A stretch of DNA of 64,000 nucleotides from Plasmodiophora brassicae (Eukaryota > Endomyxa > Phytomyxea > Plasmodiophorida > Plasmodiophoridae). The DNA lies in assembly GCA_039704465.1 (NCBI GenBank), contig JASFAU010000011.1:744001-808000 (forward strand), read 5' to 3'. Under the pieces are notes generated by a model that saw nothing but the letters and a program-made list of their open reading frames with translations, was not told the origin of the DNA and searched no databases. Positions 20,409 through 30,771 of the stretch are shown here, in pieces. The position numbers were made by a program, and so were the translations under genes. Position 1 is the stretch's first letter. Every line of letters starts with the position of its first letter.

Positions 20409-20999
20409 GACGTCGCCGGCCCGCCCGTTGATGACGCCGACACCGATGGAAGATATTGCCCAGACACCAATTCCTGATATCTCATCAGCCCAAACATGAT
20501 GAATCGTGCAACCTCAATATGTACCTCATGGCGTGATTTTTGCCGACCCCGTGGCTGCTGCAGGAAGAGTCGACCCGTGAGCCGTGACCGAAATAGGATC
20601 GTGCTCACTATTAATAGTTGGCGCCCCAGTGGGACGTCGGACGTGGACACGGGTACGGTACGGTGGCGACGGACGTCGTCAGACGACATGTTGTTTGTGG
20701 TCGGAGAGGACGGCGTTTGTCGTGGCGTGATCGAAGGTCGACAGGCGGGGAACAGGACCAAGATCGAGAGGGTCCTGGGTATCAAGATCATCCAGTTCGG
20801 GACCGTTGTCAGGAAGGCATCGTCCAGCGCCACCACTGCGTGCAAGGCTCCAGTCGTCGCCCTGCCTGTGAGAAGCGGCATCGCTCGAAGGTCCCTCAGC
20901 TGTTAACGCTATAGGCATTATCGGTCGTTATTAAATAGCGGATTTGCATTCGTTCCACGACTAGTTCGACAGCGCCGGTACTGTGGGGATGTACTGAAC
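20409..20999. other. Gap with unresolved short frames
   Basis: On the minus strand 20679-20918 reads as an acidic frame (PELDDLDTQDPLDLGP) that might be an upstream exon of the 5-phosphatase. On the plus strand 20496-20906 reads as an overlapping frame with MLFVVGEDGVCRGVIEG. They cannot both be coding as written, and neither shows a recognised domain. No RNA gene seen. Confidence 0.3.
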
Positions 21000-21578
21000 T
21001 TAGTAAGGGTTCTGGGACACCGAAGCACTGTGCGTCTTCTTCTCCTCGGAGCTGCCGATGGAACCATCCTGGGACCCTTCGTCGTTGCTTTCGGCACCCG
21101 TCTCATTGCCGTTCGCCGAATCGCCCGGCGCATATTTCCTCTGGCCCAGCATGTTCTCTTCCGCGTCAGGGTTCTCGTCAGCGACGTCTTCTTCGCCGTC
21201 GCGCCGGGCCTGCCCCACCAAGGTTCTGTAAGTGATCCACAACACACGTTGCGGCGTTGCCGTCACCTTCTTCGTGTCCAGGTACTTGTTCATGACCCAC
21301 AGGTCGAACGCGACCAGTGCATACCAGAGCCACTGCACTTGGACGAACCAGAAGATCAGCAGGTTGATCTCCCAAAGGGCCAGGATCGACGCGAAGAACC
21401 GGTCGGACCGCAGTATGTAGATCAGGAACACGACGATGAACGCCAGGGCCACATGGGCAATAATCGGGGTGACCAGACGCGTTCCCTGACAGAACACGTC
21501 ATTCAGGCAGATCAACGGGTCCACCTCCGCCGTCGACATGACGCTGACGAGAAGGTTGCGCCACGAAACACGGCTCAC
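21000..21578 (-). CDS. Unrecognised three-TM protein with acidic tail, 192 aa
   Basis: Single exon. Hydrophobic segments are PIIAHVALAFIVVFLIYIL and a long FASILALWEINLLIFWFVQVQWLWYALVAFDLW stretch that is probably two helices. They are followed by a basic turn (KYLDTKK) and a 70-residue hydrophilic, acidic and Ser-rich tail (DGEEDVADENPDAEEN). The N-terminal 35 residues are moderately hydrophobic. I do not recognise a family. The start codon gives a short cytoplasmic or lumenal head; a downstream ATG after LLVSV is an alternative. Confidence 0.55.
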   Translation of the reverse strand: MSRVSWRNLLVSVMSTAEVDPLICLNDVFCQGTRLVTPIIAHVALAFIVVFLIYILRSDRFFASILALWEINLLIFWFVQVQWLWYALVAFDLWVMNKYLDTKKVTATPQRVLWITYRTLVGQARRDGEEDVADENPDAEENMLGQRKYAPGDSANGNETGAESNDEGSQDGSIGSSEEKKTHSASVSQNPY

Positions 21579-21723
21579 TAGTCGCAGCCCCTTGGGAAAG
21601 CTGGCGAGACCAATGGCAGAGGAACGAATCGGTGGGATCCGCTCTCCCAGACGTAATGTGAGGCGCGCCGGTGCTGACCAGCGATGATCAGGTCATGAGG
21701 GCGGGACGAAACCGTACCTGGCG

Positions 21724-22356
21724 ATGGTGACATCGTCAGCAGATATGGCCAGAATGGTCGCCCTGGCGAACCAATCGGATCGTCGGCGATACATGGCCGT
21801 GTGCCCGACAACGCAGCCGGACGCCCCGGTTCAGGTCATGTTTAACGTCTTGAACAGGTAACGTTCGTGCAAGGACGGAATCCCGGTGCGGGTGTGATTG
21901 CCTGACCCGAGCGGCAACAGGCACAGTTACATTCGCCCCCATCGACAGCTGTTCCCGCCTAACCATCGCAGCCGGTACCTGGTTTTATCCGGCGCCGCTG
22001 TCGTTGTGATATTCGACAGGACGGGCGAGGTGGTTTGGGCCGAACGCGTTATGTCGGTCGGGTCGTCCGGTGCCAGTGAAACGACACCCTTCGTCAGCGA
22101 CATCCCCGGAGAGCTGTTCCACACCGTCGTGCCGCTATGCGATGGGACCGTCGTCTATTCGGTCAAGTCGGGGCCGTACAGCGGTTCGCCAGAGACGGAT
22201 AAGGAATGGCCCGAATGGGCTCCCGATGAGAAAGACGCTTCCGTTGCGACCGCCTACCTCGACCGTCTCCTCGATGCTCTGAAAGGCGTCATCGAGAGCG
22301 GCGACGCCTTTCGGTCCGATCCGAACATATCGACAATCGACAGGTTCCCAGAGTAA
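21724..22356 (+). CDS. Unrecognised soluble protein, 189 aa
   Basis: Two exons, 21724-21857 and 21921-22356, joined by a 63-bp intron (GTAACG...AACAG), close exactly in frame. The middle is strand-rich (YLVLSGAAVVVIFDRTGEVVWAERV, then LFHTVVPLCDGTVVYSV), suggesting a small alpha/beta or longin/roadblock-like fold, but I do not recognise the family. A helical C-terminus follows (AYLDRLLDALKGVIE). No signal peptide or membrane segment. Confidence 0.5.
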
Positions 22357-22985
22357 AACAAGAGGACATTGGATGGAGGCGGTAGGACTTCAGCGGTTGT
22401 TTACGTTATGGGGGCGCTTGGCGGCAGCCGGGATGGGAGAGCGGTTCCGGGGACGATTCGCCGTCAACTGCGACGGTATCGGTGGCGAGCTTGGACTGGG
22501 AACGCTGCGATGCGTTTCGGTAGTGGTGCGTGCTGATCGTGACGGGGGTCGGCCGGTGGGCGTCCAGTCGTGCCTGGAACCTCGACCTCGCCTTCGGGTC
22601 GCTCATCGGGACCGAAAACACGAGCCCGTTGGCCAAGCGCGAGCACGCCGCCCGACCTCGGATCCACGATACCGGACTCGGTTCCCAACTCCAGGTTTCC
22701 TGTGACCTGTTGCTGATCTTCACCCTCCCTTACAGGCCTCCATTGCGGAGACTGAGGCGGTGTAGTGCGGACCCATGAGGTGGCCTTGTAGCGGGCCTGT
22801 CTCCCGACGTAAGCAGTGGCAGCTGCACATGGGGATGCGCAGTGGGAGCTGTACATGGGGATGCGTAGTGGAGCTGCATCCGGATCCGCAGTGGAAGCTA
22901 CACCAGAGGAGTGGGGACCTTGAGCTGACGCCACAGGCACAGCCGGGGGGCGTGGCGCTGCGCAGCGACACGGAGTTCGTCGGGA
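22357..22985. other. Intergenic with a degenerate 25-bp repeat
   Basis: About 22815-22905 holds three or four degenerate units of a 23-26 bp sequence around AGTGGGAGCTGTACATGGGG. The remainder shows no gene or RNA that I can support. Confidence 0.5.
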
Positions 22986-24779
22986 ATGTCTCGGAAGCGG
23001 GTCGCCGCAGACGATGACGGATCCAATGACAATGACGACGACTACGACGAACACGTCCGGCATCGGTCGGTGCAGCGCTGGATTCCGGTTGCCAGTCGTG
23101 CGCATCGGGCGTGCGTCGCGTGGCGCACGGACGAGATGATGGCGCAGTACTCGCTGTTGCTGTGCCGGGACGTGTACGATCTGCATGCCGAGTACGAGGT
23201 GCTTCGCAGGCAGCATCACATGCGGCCGGGGCCGTTCAGTAACGTCTGGCGTCGTGACGGCGTTCATCGCATTCTGTTCTATTGGACCAGTGCGCGCCCG
23301 CACCCATGGCTATTCGATCCAGCCGAGCAGTGCCCAGTTCGGTATGAAGTCATCGGTGAGGATCCCATGGTCACGTTCACTCTCAGGACCATCGCATGGT
23401 TCGACCCGAATCCGGTCGACATCCCGACTGTCAGGCCCCCGATACGGCCAGCGCTGAAACAGCTCCAACGTCGACCCCGCCTTCCGCTTGTCGCGGACAA
23501 GGAGAACGCCGACCTCGGTCGGCAACCGCCAGGTGAAGCAGCGGCTAACGAGGAAGAAAGTGAGGGCGCAGGCGCTGGCTTTGGCTGTGGCACGCCGTCC
23601 GGCGACCGCATGGAGGCGGCGTTGCCCGCAGACGAACCTGTTGACGCCGGTCTGCTGGGCACTCAAGCCAGTGTGCTGTTCCTTACGGGACCCGAACGTG
23701 TACGGTCGACCACAGTGTTATGCGCATTCACGCCAACTGATCGATTTTATCCAGGATGACAGGCTCGAGGATTCGCAGATGACGAGGGATGAGGAAGCCC
23801 ATGAGCACGCCGTCGAGGCGGGCAGAGCGGAAGACATTGCAAGCGACAACGACTCCGTTCGCGTAGCCGTTGACCCGTCAACGCAGCCCCTGGTGATCTG
23901 CTCGGATAGCACGCGAGAGACGAAGGACACGGAGGCGGTTCCGGAACCTGTTGAGTGTACGCCGATGGAATCCATGCAGGACGACGAAGGGGAACGCGAC
24001 GCGGAAGGCGACCATGACGCCCGCAGCGTTGACATATCGACGCTGACGTTCCAGGCAGAATACCCACCGTCGCAACACGCTGCCGGTGACGATCTGCCCT
24101 GGTCGCAGCGTTTCCCCTATGTATTGCACTGGGGCGGCACCGGTCTCATCCAGGCCAAGGACCTGGACGTTCTGATACGCATGGACATGCCCGACGGGTA
24201 CACGGGCCCGGCCGACGCCAAGGCAATGGTCGCCCAGCAGATGGAGCGCGTCTGTCCTTCGATCGTGACGGCCTGGTTCCTGGAGAACTCCTTCGTTGAG
24301 CGTAAGGGCGCCATACCAGCGGCCGGCCTCGTTTGCTGATCGCCAACAGTTCCGTTTGTCAGCACATCAGTCGAACAGTACGCGCTGGTGCCCTTAAGCG
24401 ACTCCCGTGGCGTCTGCCTGTGCCTGAACCGCCCCGCGTGGTATGCTGAGCCTTTGATTGCTTCATGCCGGTCATTGCGCTGATTCGTCGTGCGGACAGG
24501 AGTCGCCTGGGTACCGAGCTCATGCGGCATCGGGTCCTATCCATAGGCGATGAGGGCATATCGGAGGCATGGGACGCCGTCTGCACGCGACATCTGTCGG
24601 GTCGTACCAGGGTGTACGGCACGCTGGGCGACTTTCGCGACGCATTGGCCGAGTTCGCCCGACAGGTCTCCCAGGCTAGCGAGCTGCGATCCAGCCCGCT
24701 GGAGGTTACCAATCCGTGCGAGGCGACGCAGGCAACGGCCGCCACGATCGACTACCTCGTCAGCCTGCAACATACTTGA
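22986..24779 (+). CDS. Unrecognised acidic multi-exon protein, about 536 aa
   Basis: Exons 22986-23639 (donor may instead follow 23672), 23716-24301, 24350-24440 and 24500-24779 close in frame; the last two junctions use GTAAGG...AACAG and GTATGC...GACAG. The N-terminus begins with a basic/acidic segment (SRKRVAADDDGSNDNDDDYDE). The middle is long, polar and probably disordered. Three segments look folded: CRDVYDLHAEYEVLRRQHH; MVTFTLRTIAWFDPNPVDIP; and the C-terminal ELMRHRVLSIGDEGISEAWD...TLGDFRDALAEFARQ. No family recognised. A nuclear or regulatory role is conceivable from composition only. Confidence 0.5.
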
Positions 24780-24790
24780 AACGCCAGGCA

Positions 24791-24903
24791 ATCGTCCATT
24801 AATAAGGCGCGATTCGTTTGGCTCAGGGTCCCTGCGGTTAGCGCCACGTACTCGGCCTCGGCTGATGGTAGAGCAACGGTCTCTCGAAGAGTTGACGTCC
24901 AGG
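24791..24903 (-). mobile_element. Ty1/copia RNase H remnant
   Basis: The minus strand encodes STLRETVALPSAEAEYVA followed by LTAG. This is the hallmark block (TVALSSAEAEYMAL) of the RNase H domain of Ty1/copia retrotransposons. Only about 35 residues are recognisable, with no flanking integrase, reverse transcriptase or LTR in sight, so it is a relic fragment. Confidence 0.7.
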
Positions 24904-24978
24904 CTGCTGGTAGGGTGATGATGCGCTCTGCCGTTCGACGAAGGCGGCTGTGTTGACTCACCCATTGTCGAGTCAGGC

Positions 24979-25254
24979 ATGGTCGTCAGAGGCGTCGCTC
25001 CTCGGGTACTCCTTGGCGGTCTTGTTGCGAACGCGTTTGAACTGGCGGCGGCCGTCGACGATGTGCCGAAAACGACGACGCCACCACCGCCGCCGACCAC
25101 CTCGTCGGATCCGGCTCCCTACCCGACGTTCCTCATTATCATGGTCGTCGTCATCCTGTGCGTCTTCGCCTGCGCGGGCGCCTGGTGTTTCTGCCGCGCG
25201 TCCGCTTCCTGGATCGCCCGATGCAACGACTACTTCAACGGCGGCCATGCATGA
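24979..25254 (+). CDS. Small single-pass membrane protein, 91 aa
   Basis: Single exon: an N-terminal moderately hydrophobic segment (possible signal peptide), a Thr/Pro-rich ectodomain (KTTTPPPPPTTSSDP), one strong transmembrane helix (PTFLIIMVVVILCVFACAGAW) and a short Cys-containing tail. The layout parallels the antisense Cys-rich protein at 3882. No family recognised; could be a mucin-like surface protein. Confidence 0.5.
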   Translation: MVVRGVAPRVLLGGLVANAFELAAAVDDVPKTTTPPPPPTTSSDPAPYPTFLIIMVVVILCVFACAGAWCFCRASASWIARCNDYFNGGHA

Positions 25255-25377
25255 ACGCCGCTGGTCGTGGTCGTGTACTATCTATCGCCTGTGCAATATA
25301 CGTCCATGGGCGTCGACCATTCGCCCGTTTCGAGCGTACCCTTGTGACGATCCGGCCCACTTTAGGTAGACCCGGCG

Positions 25378-26601
25378 ATGGGTAGCTGGCTGTGTAGGAG
25401 AGAGGCGCCCGCGTCCGCCGGCGACGCTGTGCCCGAGGCGCCGCCCGCCACCCCGGCGCCATCGAAGCCCAGGCTGGACCCGAAGGATTTCATGGTCATG
25501 AACGCCAAGGGCGTCACGGTCGTCCGTCCACCTGGGTCTGTGTGCTGTTCGTCACTGTGCCCCACCGTTTGCTGACGGGCCACAGCGCGATCGCGGGCCA
25601 ACAGTTCATCATCGACACGGCCGACGACTGCGACATTTTCCTGTTCGACTACAGCGCGCAGGTCACGGTCGACTTTGCGACCAACTGCCGCATCTTCATC
25701 GGGCCGTGCGAGTCCAGCGTGTTCCTGCGCGACTGCCGGCGCTGCCGCGTCGTCTGCGCCTGCCAGCAGCTGCGCACGCGCGACTGCGCCGACGTCGACC
25801 TCATGCTGTTCTGCAGCACGCAGCCCAGCATCGAGACCACCAGGGACCTGCGCATCTCGTGCTTCCAGGTCGGGCGCGGGGCCACCCGCTGTGCACTCAT
25901 CTGCTGACCGTGTCGTGGGATGCAGTATTCGTACTTCAGCCTGGCGGAACAGTTCCAGTCGGCCAAGCTGTCCGTCTGGAACAACCAGTGGTTCCGCGTG
26001 CACGACTTCAACGAGACCGACGGCGAGGTCCACTACAGGTTGGCCACCACCGTACGTACGACGGCACGGGACGCGTCTGGCGTTGCGTTGACCGGCCCCG
26101 CGCAGAGGCAATCGGGATCCGACGTTCTGGGCCGGCGCGCTTCGCAGGCCTGCCACGTGATCAGCGATGCCGAGGTGGACCTGACGTCGCCAGTCCCGTT
26201 TACGGAAGGCAGAAAGGTGCAGGACGTCTGGTTCGCGCTCGTCATCGATCGGGCGGAGCAACGCGCTCACGACGTCCTCGACGCCTGGCTGCACGAAGGC
26301 GCATGCCTGCTCGAAACGCGCCAGGGAACGCTGACGAAATCCCAAACCGGTACGGCGACGCCGGTGGCGCTTTCGACCATTGTGTACATAACGCCCAAGG
26401 GCAGACCTCCTGTTCCTCCACGGCGGCACCGTAGACAGCGCCCTGAAGCGCAGGGCGACGTCGTCAACGCTGATCGGGATGCGGTTCGACGGCACCGGCA
26501 AGGCGCCATCGGCGCAGGACGGCACTTTCGTCGCCGACGACCCGCAGATCGCCCAGTACATGTCCAATTGCTACTTCCAGCAGTTCCTGCCCACGATATA
26601 A
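25378..26601 (+). CDS. RP2: RP2 (XRP2) homologue: TBCC-domain ARL3 GTPase-activating protein, 353 aa
   Basis: RP2 stimulates GTP hydrolysis by ARL3 to release lipidated cargo into cilia. Exons 25378-25535, 25586-25868, 25926-26349, 26405-26601 give 353 residues (human 350). MGSWLC at the N-terminus is a dual myristoylation/palmitoylation site as in human RP2. The DPKDFMV motif precedes the TBCC beta-helix: AGQQFIIDTADDCDIFLFD, NCRIFIGPCESSVFLRDC, then ACQQLRTRDC, which carries the QxRxxD arginine finger of the TBCC family, CSTQPSIE, SVWNNQWFRVHDFNETDG. The ferredoxin-like/NDPK-like C-domain spans QDVWFALVIDRAEQ to the end. It points to a ciliated or flagellated life stage, although RP2-like proteins occur elsewhere. 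Confidence 0.93.
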
Positions 26602-26875
26602 ACGACCATCTGCACGATACACATTGCTGCCTGAAGCGGGTACGATCGACCACGAGCAGCTGTCAGGTGGCGGGCAGCCCGTCTCCAGATATTTGTGACG
26701 AACCTACACACAGCCGCCGCTGCTGCTGCAACATTACTACTACCGAGGCCTTGATCGGATCAAGCGCGTCACTGGTACAGGGGGCGCGTGCTCCCGTGAA
26801 TCAATCTGCCTCGTCGTCGTCGTCTCAGTCGCCACCACTAGTCCAAATCGCCCGTCGCCCAACGTCAACGTCGAG

Positions 26876-27160
26876 ATGCCGCGCCCCGTCGTCATGAGCA
26901 TTGAGAACCCGAAGCCGAAGCCGGGCCTGCTGAAGGAGATCCAGAAAGGCGTGCCGCTGAAGAAGAGCAAGGCCGTCCCGGTCGAGAAGAACGTCGTCGC
27001 CGAGCAGATCAAGCTGCACACGGAGGTCAAGCAGGGCGTCGAGCTGAACAAGGTGACGCCGCCCAACGACGACCTGCCGGAGCTCATCAAGGAGGCGTAC
27101 CTGGCCGAGAAGAAGGCGTCCATCTCGGAGGCGGCCGGGGCCGCGCCCGAGACGGCCTGA
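26876..27160 (+). CDS. WH2/beta-thymosin-repeat actin-binding protein, actobindin-like, 94 aa
   Basis: Two tandem actin-monomer-binding repeats are visible: LLKEIQKGVPLKKSKAV (WH2 consensus LLxxIxxGxxLKK) and a weaker LHTEVKQGVELNKVTPP. Size and organisation match amoebal actobindin, which sequesters actin dimers. Single exon; either the ATG at 26876 or the one at 26894 (MSIENPKPKPG) could start it. The C-terminus is a short helical Ala/Glu-rich segment. It is convergent with the coiled-coil gene that follows. Confidence 0.75.
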   Translation: MPRPVVMSIENPKPKPGLLKEIQKGVPLKKSKAVPVEKNVVAEQIKLHTEVKQGVELNKVTPPNDDLPELIKEAYLAEKKASISEAAGAAPETA

Positions 27161-27235
27161 TTGGCACACCGACCCGGTACTACACGGCATGAATTGGTTT
27201 CCGACAGTACCACCGTTGTATGATGGGCTTATATA

Positions 27236-27670
27236 TTACTGGTCGACGATCAGCGCCGACAGGTTGGCCTTGTACAGCGCCAGGTCCGCCCTGAGCGACG
27301 TGTTCTCGCGCTGCAGGCGCTCGTTGTCCTGCTCCAGCGCTTGGATGCGATCGGCCAGGGATCGAAGCGTGTTGCTGAGGGACGAGGACGCCGATGAACA
27401 CCGCCCTTCTCGCGAGTCCTCGTCGCACAGCGGCAGGTCGTCGACGACGAACCGGCCGGCGATTCGCCGTTTGACGGTCGACGCGACGGGCGACGCCGGG
27501 CACCGCTCCGACGACGACGGCGCCGAGGTCGGGACGTCGGATTCGGGCAGGTTAGAGACCACAAACCTGCCTGCGATGACGGACGACGCCGACGGGGACG
27601 CTTGCCGCGACATGCGGCGGGAGGGCGGCGGCGACGGCGACCGACAGGGTGCGGAGGACGGCATCATCAT
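27236..27670 (-). CDS. Coiled-coil protein with two RFVV motifs, 144 aa
   Basis: Single exon starting at a triple ATG. A Ser/Pro/Arg-rich head contains two copies of the motif IAGRFVV followed by S/D-N/D-LP (SVIAGRFVVSNLP and RRIAGRFVVDDLP), then a leucine-zipper-like coiled coil (LADRIQALEQDNERLQREN). RF-x-V is the docking peptide recognised by CCT domains of OSR1/SPAK kinases; whether it works here is inference. No basic DNA-binding region precedes the zipper, so bZIP is unlikely. Otherwise unrecognised. Confidence 0.55.
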   Translation of the reverse strand: MMMPSSAPCRSPSPPPSRRMSRQASPSASSVIAGRFVVSNLPESDVPTSAPSSSERCPASPVASTVKRRIAGRFVVDDLPLCDEDSREGRCSSASSSLSNTLRSLADRIQALEQDNERLQRENTSLRADLALYKANLSALIVDQ

Positions 27671-27971
27671 ACATCGAACGGGACGGGCTGGAGACGTGCG
27701 GCACGGGCCTTCGCGAGAGTGTGTGTGTGGGTGTGTGGGTGGGTGCGCGTGCTCTTGCCCGCCCGGCGTGTGTTCGCCCAGTCCCGTCACAAACCCACGC
27801 AGGCGCCGCCGTGTGGATGCCGGATTGCGAAACGTTACAATGCTATTTCAGGCACGGCCTCCGCACCAGTCGGCAGCCCGCAGTCCGCGCGCCCCCGCAA
27901 AAATAGCCGCAGATAGTCCGCCACCCGCGCACGAAAGGTGCCACCTTGCGGTGCGACGGTCATTACTTGGT
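27671..27971. other. Short intergenic region with GT-rich tract
   Basis: Contains a TG-rich run (about 27717-27750) upstream of the coiled-coil gene. Nothing else recognised. Confidence 0.4.
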
Positions 27972-30507
27972 TTACTGGAACGCCATTGACGTGCGGGCGG
28001 CGCGGATGGCGGCCGTCGGTGAGGTCGTAGTGCCCAGGGCGACGATGGCGGGCGCCGTCGGGCAGCACAGGCGGAAGTGCTTGTCGATGGCGTCCGCCAT
28101 CGGCGAGACGAAGATCAGCTTGTCGTGCCGGACGGACGTGCCGGCGACGATGATGAGCTGCGCGTCCTTCCGACCGTACGTCAGCAGCTCGGGGACGGTG
28201 AACCCGTGCATGATGGCGCGCGATTCCGGCTCGATCAGGAGGAGGCCTCGCCAGCTGATCGCCAGGACGACGGTCGACGATTCGGTGTGGCCTTTGTGGT
28301 CGGTGGTCTGGCGTTCCGCCGGGAAGAACGACGAGCCGAACGTCGCCAGGTGCACGAGCTCGTCGATCAGGCAGCGTCGCGCCCGTCCGACCCTGTAGAT
28401 CGAGCCCTGCGCGTCGAGCGCCGCCGCCACCTTCATGATGAGCATGTCCTCGCCCAGCTCGCGTCGCAACCTGCTCGCCGTGATCTCGCGAACGTGCGCC
28501 CTGATGAACCCGTCGAGCTTGGCCGTCTGGATGCGACGACAGTCGAGCGTGCCCTGAAGCATCAGGGCGGCGCTCGCAATCTGGGCGTCCTGCGACAACC
28601 GGTGCCAGCCGTAGATCAGCGACGAGCACAGCTCGACAAAGATCAGCGACCGCGTCCCGATCTTGATCGTGTTGTCCTCGACGACGGCCGTGGTGATGAC
28701 GGGGACCCGGAGCGCCAGCAGCGCATCCGGCGACGCGGTCATGATGTCCATGACGCGATCGGTGCGGTCCAGGCCTCGGAAGACGCGCGTGCCAGCCGCC
28801 GCATCGATCTCCATCTGGTGCACCGCCAGCAGCGGGGCGTCCGCCTCGAAGAAGGTGGCGCACAGGTCCTCGATCTCCCCGATCGTCGTCTGCGAGTGCA
28901 CGCCGATCTGTAATCCGAGACGAGGTCAGGGGCAGGCGGGCGTGCCAGGGCAGGCGCGTCTGGCAGTGGGTGGACCGACCTTGACCTGTTCGCCGTGCAG
29001 GAGGCACAGGTTGACCTCGAGCGTCGACAGCGACTGAATGGCGGCCACCTCCGCCAGAGCGGGGAGACGATGGCGGGATCCGTTCCTGCGGGTCTTGTCC
29101 AGCGACGCTAGGCAGTGGACGGCGGTGTCCAGCACGTCATTGTCGTCCTTGTTGGCGGCCTGGACCAGGTCGCAGATCTGCGCGTGAAGGAACGACGACA
29201 GGTACGAATACATTTCCTCGCCGGGCGACACGATCGACCCCAATATCAGCAGCAGCTTCCAGGCCAGGCGTAGCGACCGCGCGTTCCCGTTCCCCCGGAT
29301 CTGTCTGAGGACCTGGACGTACACCTCGCTGACCAGCATTTCCGTCTGCGCGGGACCCAGGTCGCCGTACTGCCCCAGCATGCTGGCCAGGATTCTCGTC
29401 ACGTGCCCGAACCAGTCCTGCAGGCGCGTTCAGCATCCCGTTCGTCGCGCATCGACGACCCGGCCATCACACCTTCCCGCTGCGTCGTTCGCCGCAGTAC
29501 GTCAAGATGTTCTTGCTGAGGCGGACGGCCAGGGCCGCACATGGCCCGTCGGGGACGAACCTCAGGATGGGGTGCTTGGCGGCCTTCCCCGTGTGGACGA
29601 TCTGCGACAGGGCAAGGTCGGCGGGCGACATCTCGCCGTCCTTGTTCCGGGAGAACCACCCGCCGACCGACTTCTGCAACCCGGCCACGTCGATGTGCGC
29701 CTCAGCGTAATCGCGCAACGGGTACAAGTCCATCTCGGTCCGGCAGGCATCGGGACTCGGCACCGGCCAGGTCGGGCGCGGGACGGCGTACAGCGTCGTC
29801 CCGTTCCAGTCGTTGCCGCTCAAGACGGCTAGCCGGATGCCGAGGTCCTCGGGCGGTTCCGGCTCCGGGTTCGCGGACGCGTCGGCGACACATTGGGCGA
29901 GGAACGCCTCGCCTCGCATCGACTGCTTGGCCATGATGGCCGCTCGACTGTCGTACGGTTTCAGGTCCTTCTTCGCCGGCAGCAGGTCGTGCCTCAACGA
30001 CGGGACCGCATCGTCGTCCCCGTGGCCGGAGAGATCGTCGTCGTCGTCATCGTCGTCGTCGCTGAACTGGAACTGCTCGGCGAGATCGTCGAGGCCGAGG
30101 TCGAGCTTGGCCAAGGGCACTTCTGCGATGCTGCCCAGTTCCGGCATGCTGTCAGCGGCAGAGGCGCGCTCCTTCTCGATCTGGTGCACGATCGACGCGC
30201 GCTTGTCGGCGACCGGCGCGCTGTCGGGGCCCGGCCGCACCTCAGGCGCCGGTGCGCTCGTGGCAAACTCGGCCGGAGGTTCGCGCGCCGTCTCCTTGGT
30301 GCCCACGTTGTACCAGTAGGTGGTCTGCGTCTCCGCATCGATGCACGTGCGCCAGTCGGTGCCGTTGACGGGGAACGTGACGCCCGCTGGGCGCTCCCAG
30401 GACGTTTCGCCGGTCGACGGGTTCGCGAAGTACGGCAGCCCCGCCGACGGGTCGTAGAGCTCGATCCAGGGGCTCGCGCTCGTCTCGCCGGACGCCACCT
30501 CGGCCAT
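27972..30507 (-). CDS. WW-WW-MyTH4-FERM protein without a myosin motor, 800 aa
   Basis: Three exons (29473-30507, 28986-29417, 27972-28907) close exactly. Two WW domains open the protein: WIELYDPSAGLPYFANPSTG..WERP (about 14-42) and WRTCIDAETQTTYWYNVGTK (about 52-77). An acidic linker (a run of nine Asp) follows. The MyTH4 domain shows DLALSQIVHTGKAAKHPILRF, LSKNILTYCGERRSGK and LVSEVYVQVLRQIRG...WKLLLILGSIVSP. The FERM domain begins VNLCLLHGEQIGVHSQTTIG, with LCATFFEADAPLLAVH, and ends in a PH-like lobe. MyTH4-FERM tails usually belong to myosins VII/X/XV or kinesins and bind microtubules and membrane receptors. Here no motor precedes it and the ATG sits just before the first WW domain. Confidence 0.85.
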
Positions 30508-30771
30508 GGCGCGCCCGACTCGGTATCGTTCCGGGAACAGATATCCCGCATCGGGGGACTTGTACCATGAGCGTTCGGTAAAATCTCGGGGAAAGTATCA
30601 CGAGGCGCCATCACAACAGGTGGCTGTATGGGAATGAAACGGCGAACGCGTCACGACGTCTGCGTCAGGTCGAGCCCTGGCATGGAGATTGTCGAACGGT
30701 GCTGCTGCACGTCGAACCGCACGTTGATGTCCTCGTCACTCTTCATCAGCGGCGTCGCCCTGGCAAGCCCG

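Noticed and set aside
20282..20881. 199-residue minus-strand frame
   Set aside because: Overlaps the first exon of the 5-phosphatase in another frame and ends in Arg/Ser-rich nonsense; only part of its upstream region might be an exon.
23398..23414. tRNA B-box-like GGTTCGACCCGAATC
   Set aside because: No cloverleaf can be drawn around it and it lies inside an exon.
25362..26567. 401-residue antisense frame across RP2
   Set aside because: RP2 on the plus strand has conserved motifs and closing splice phases; the antisense frame has none.
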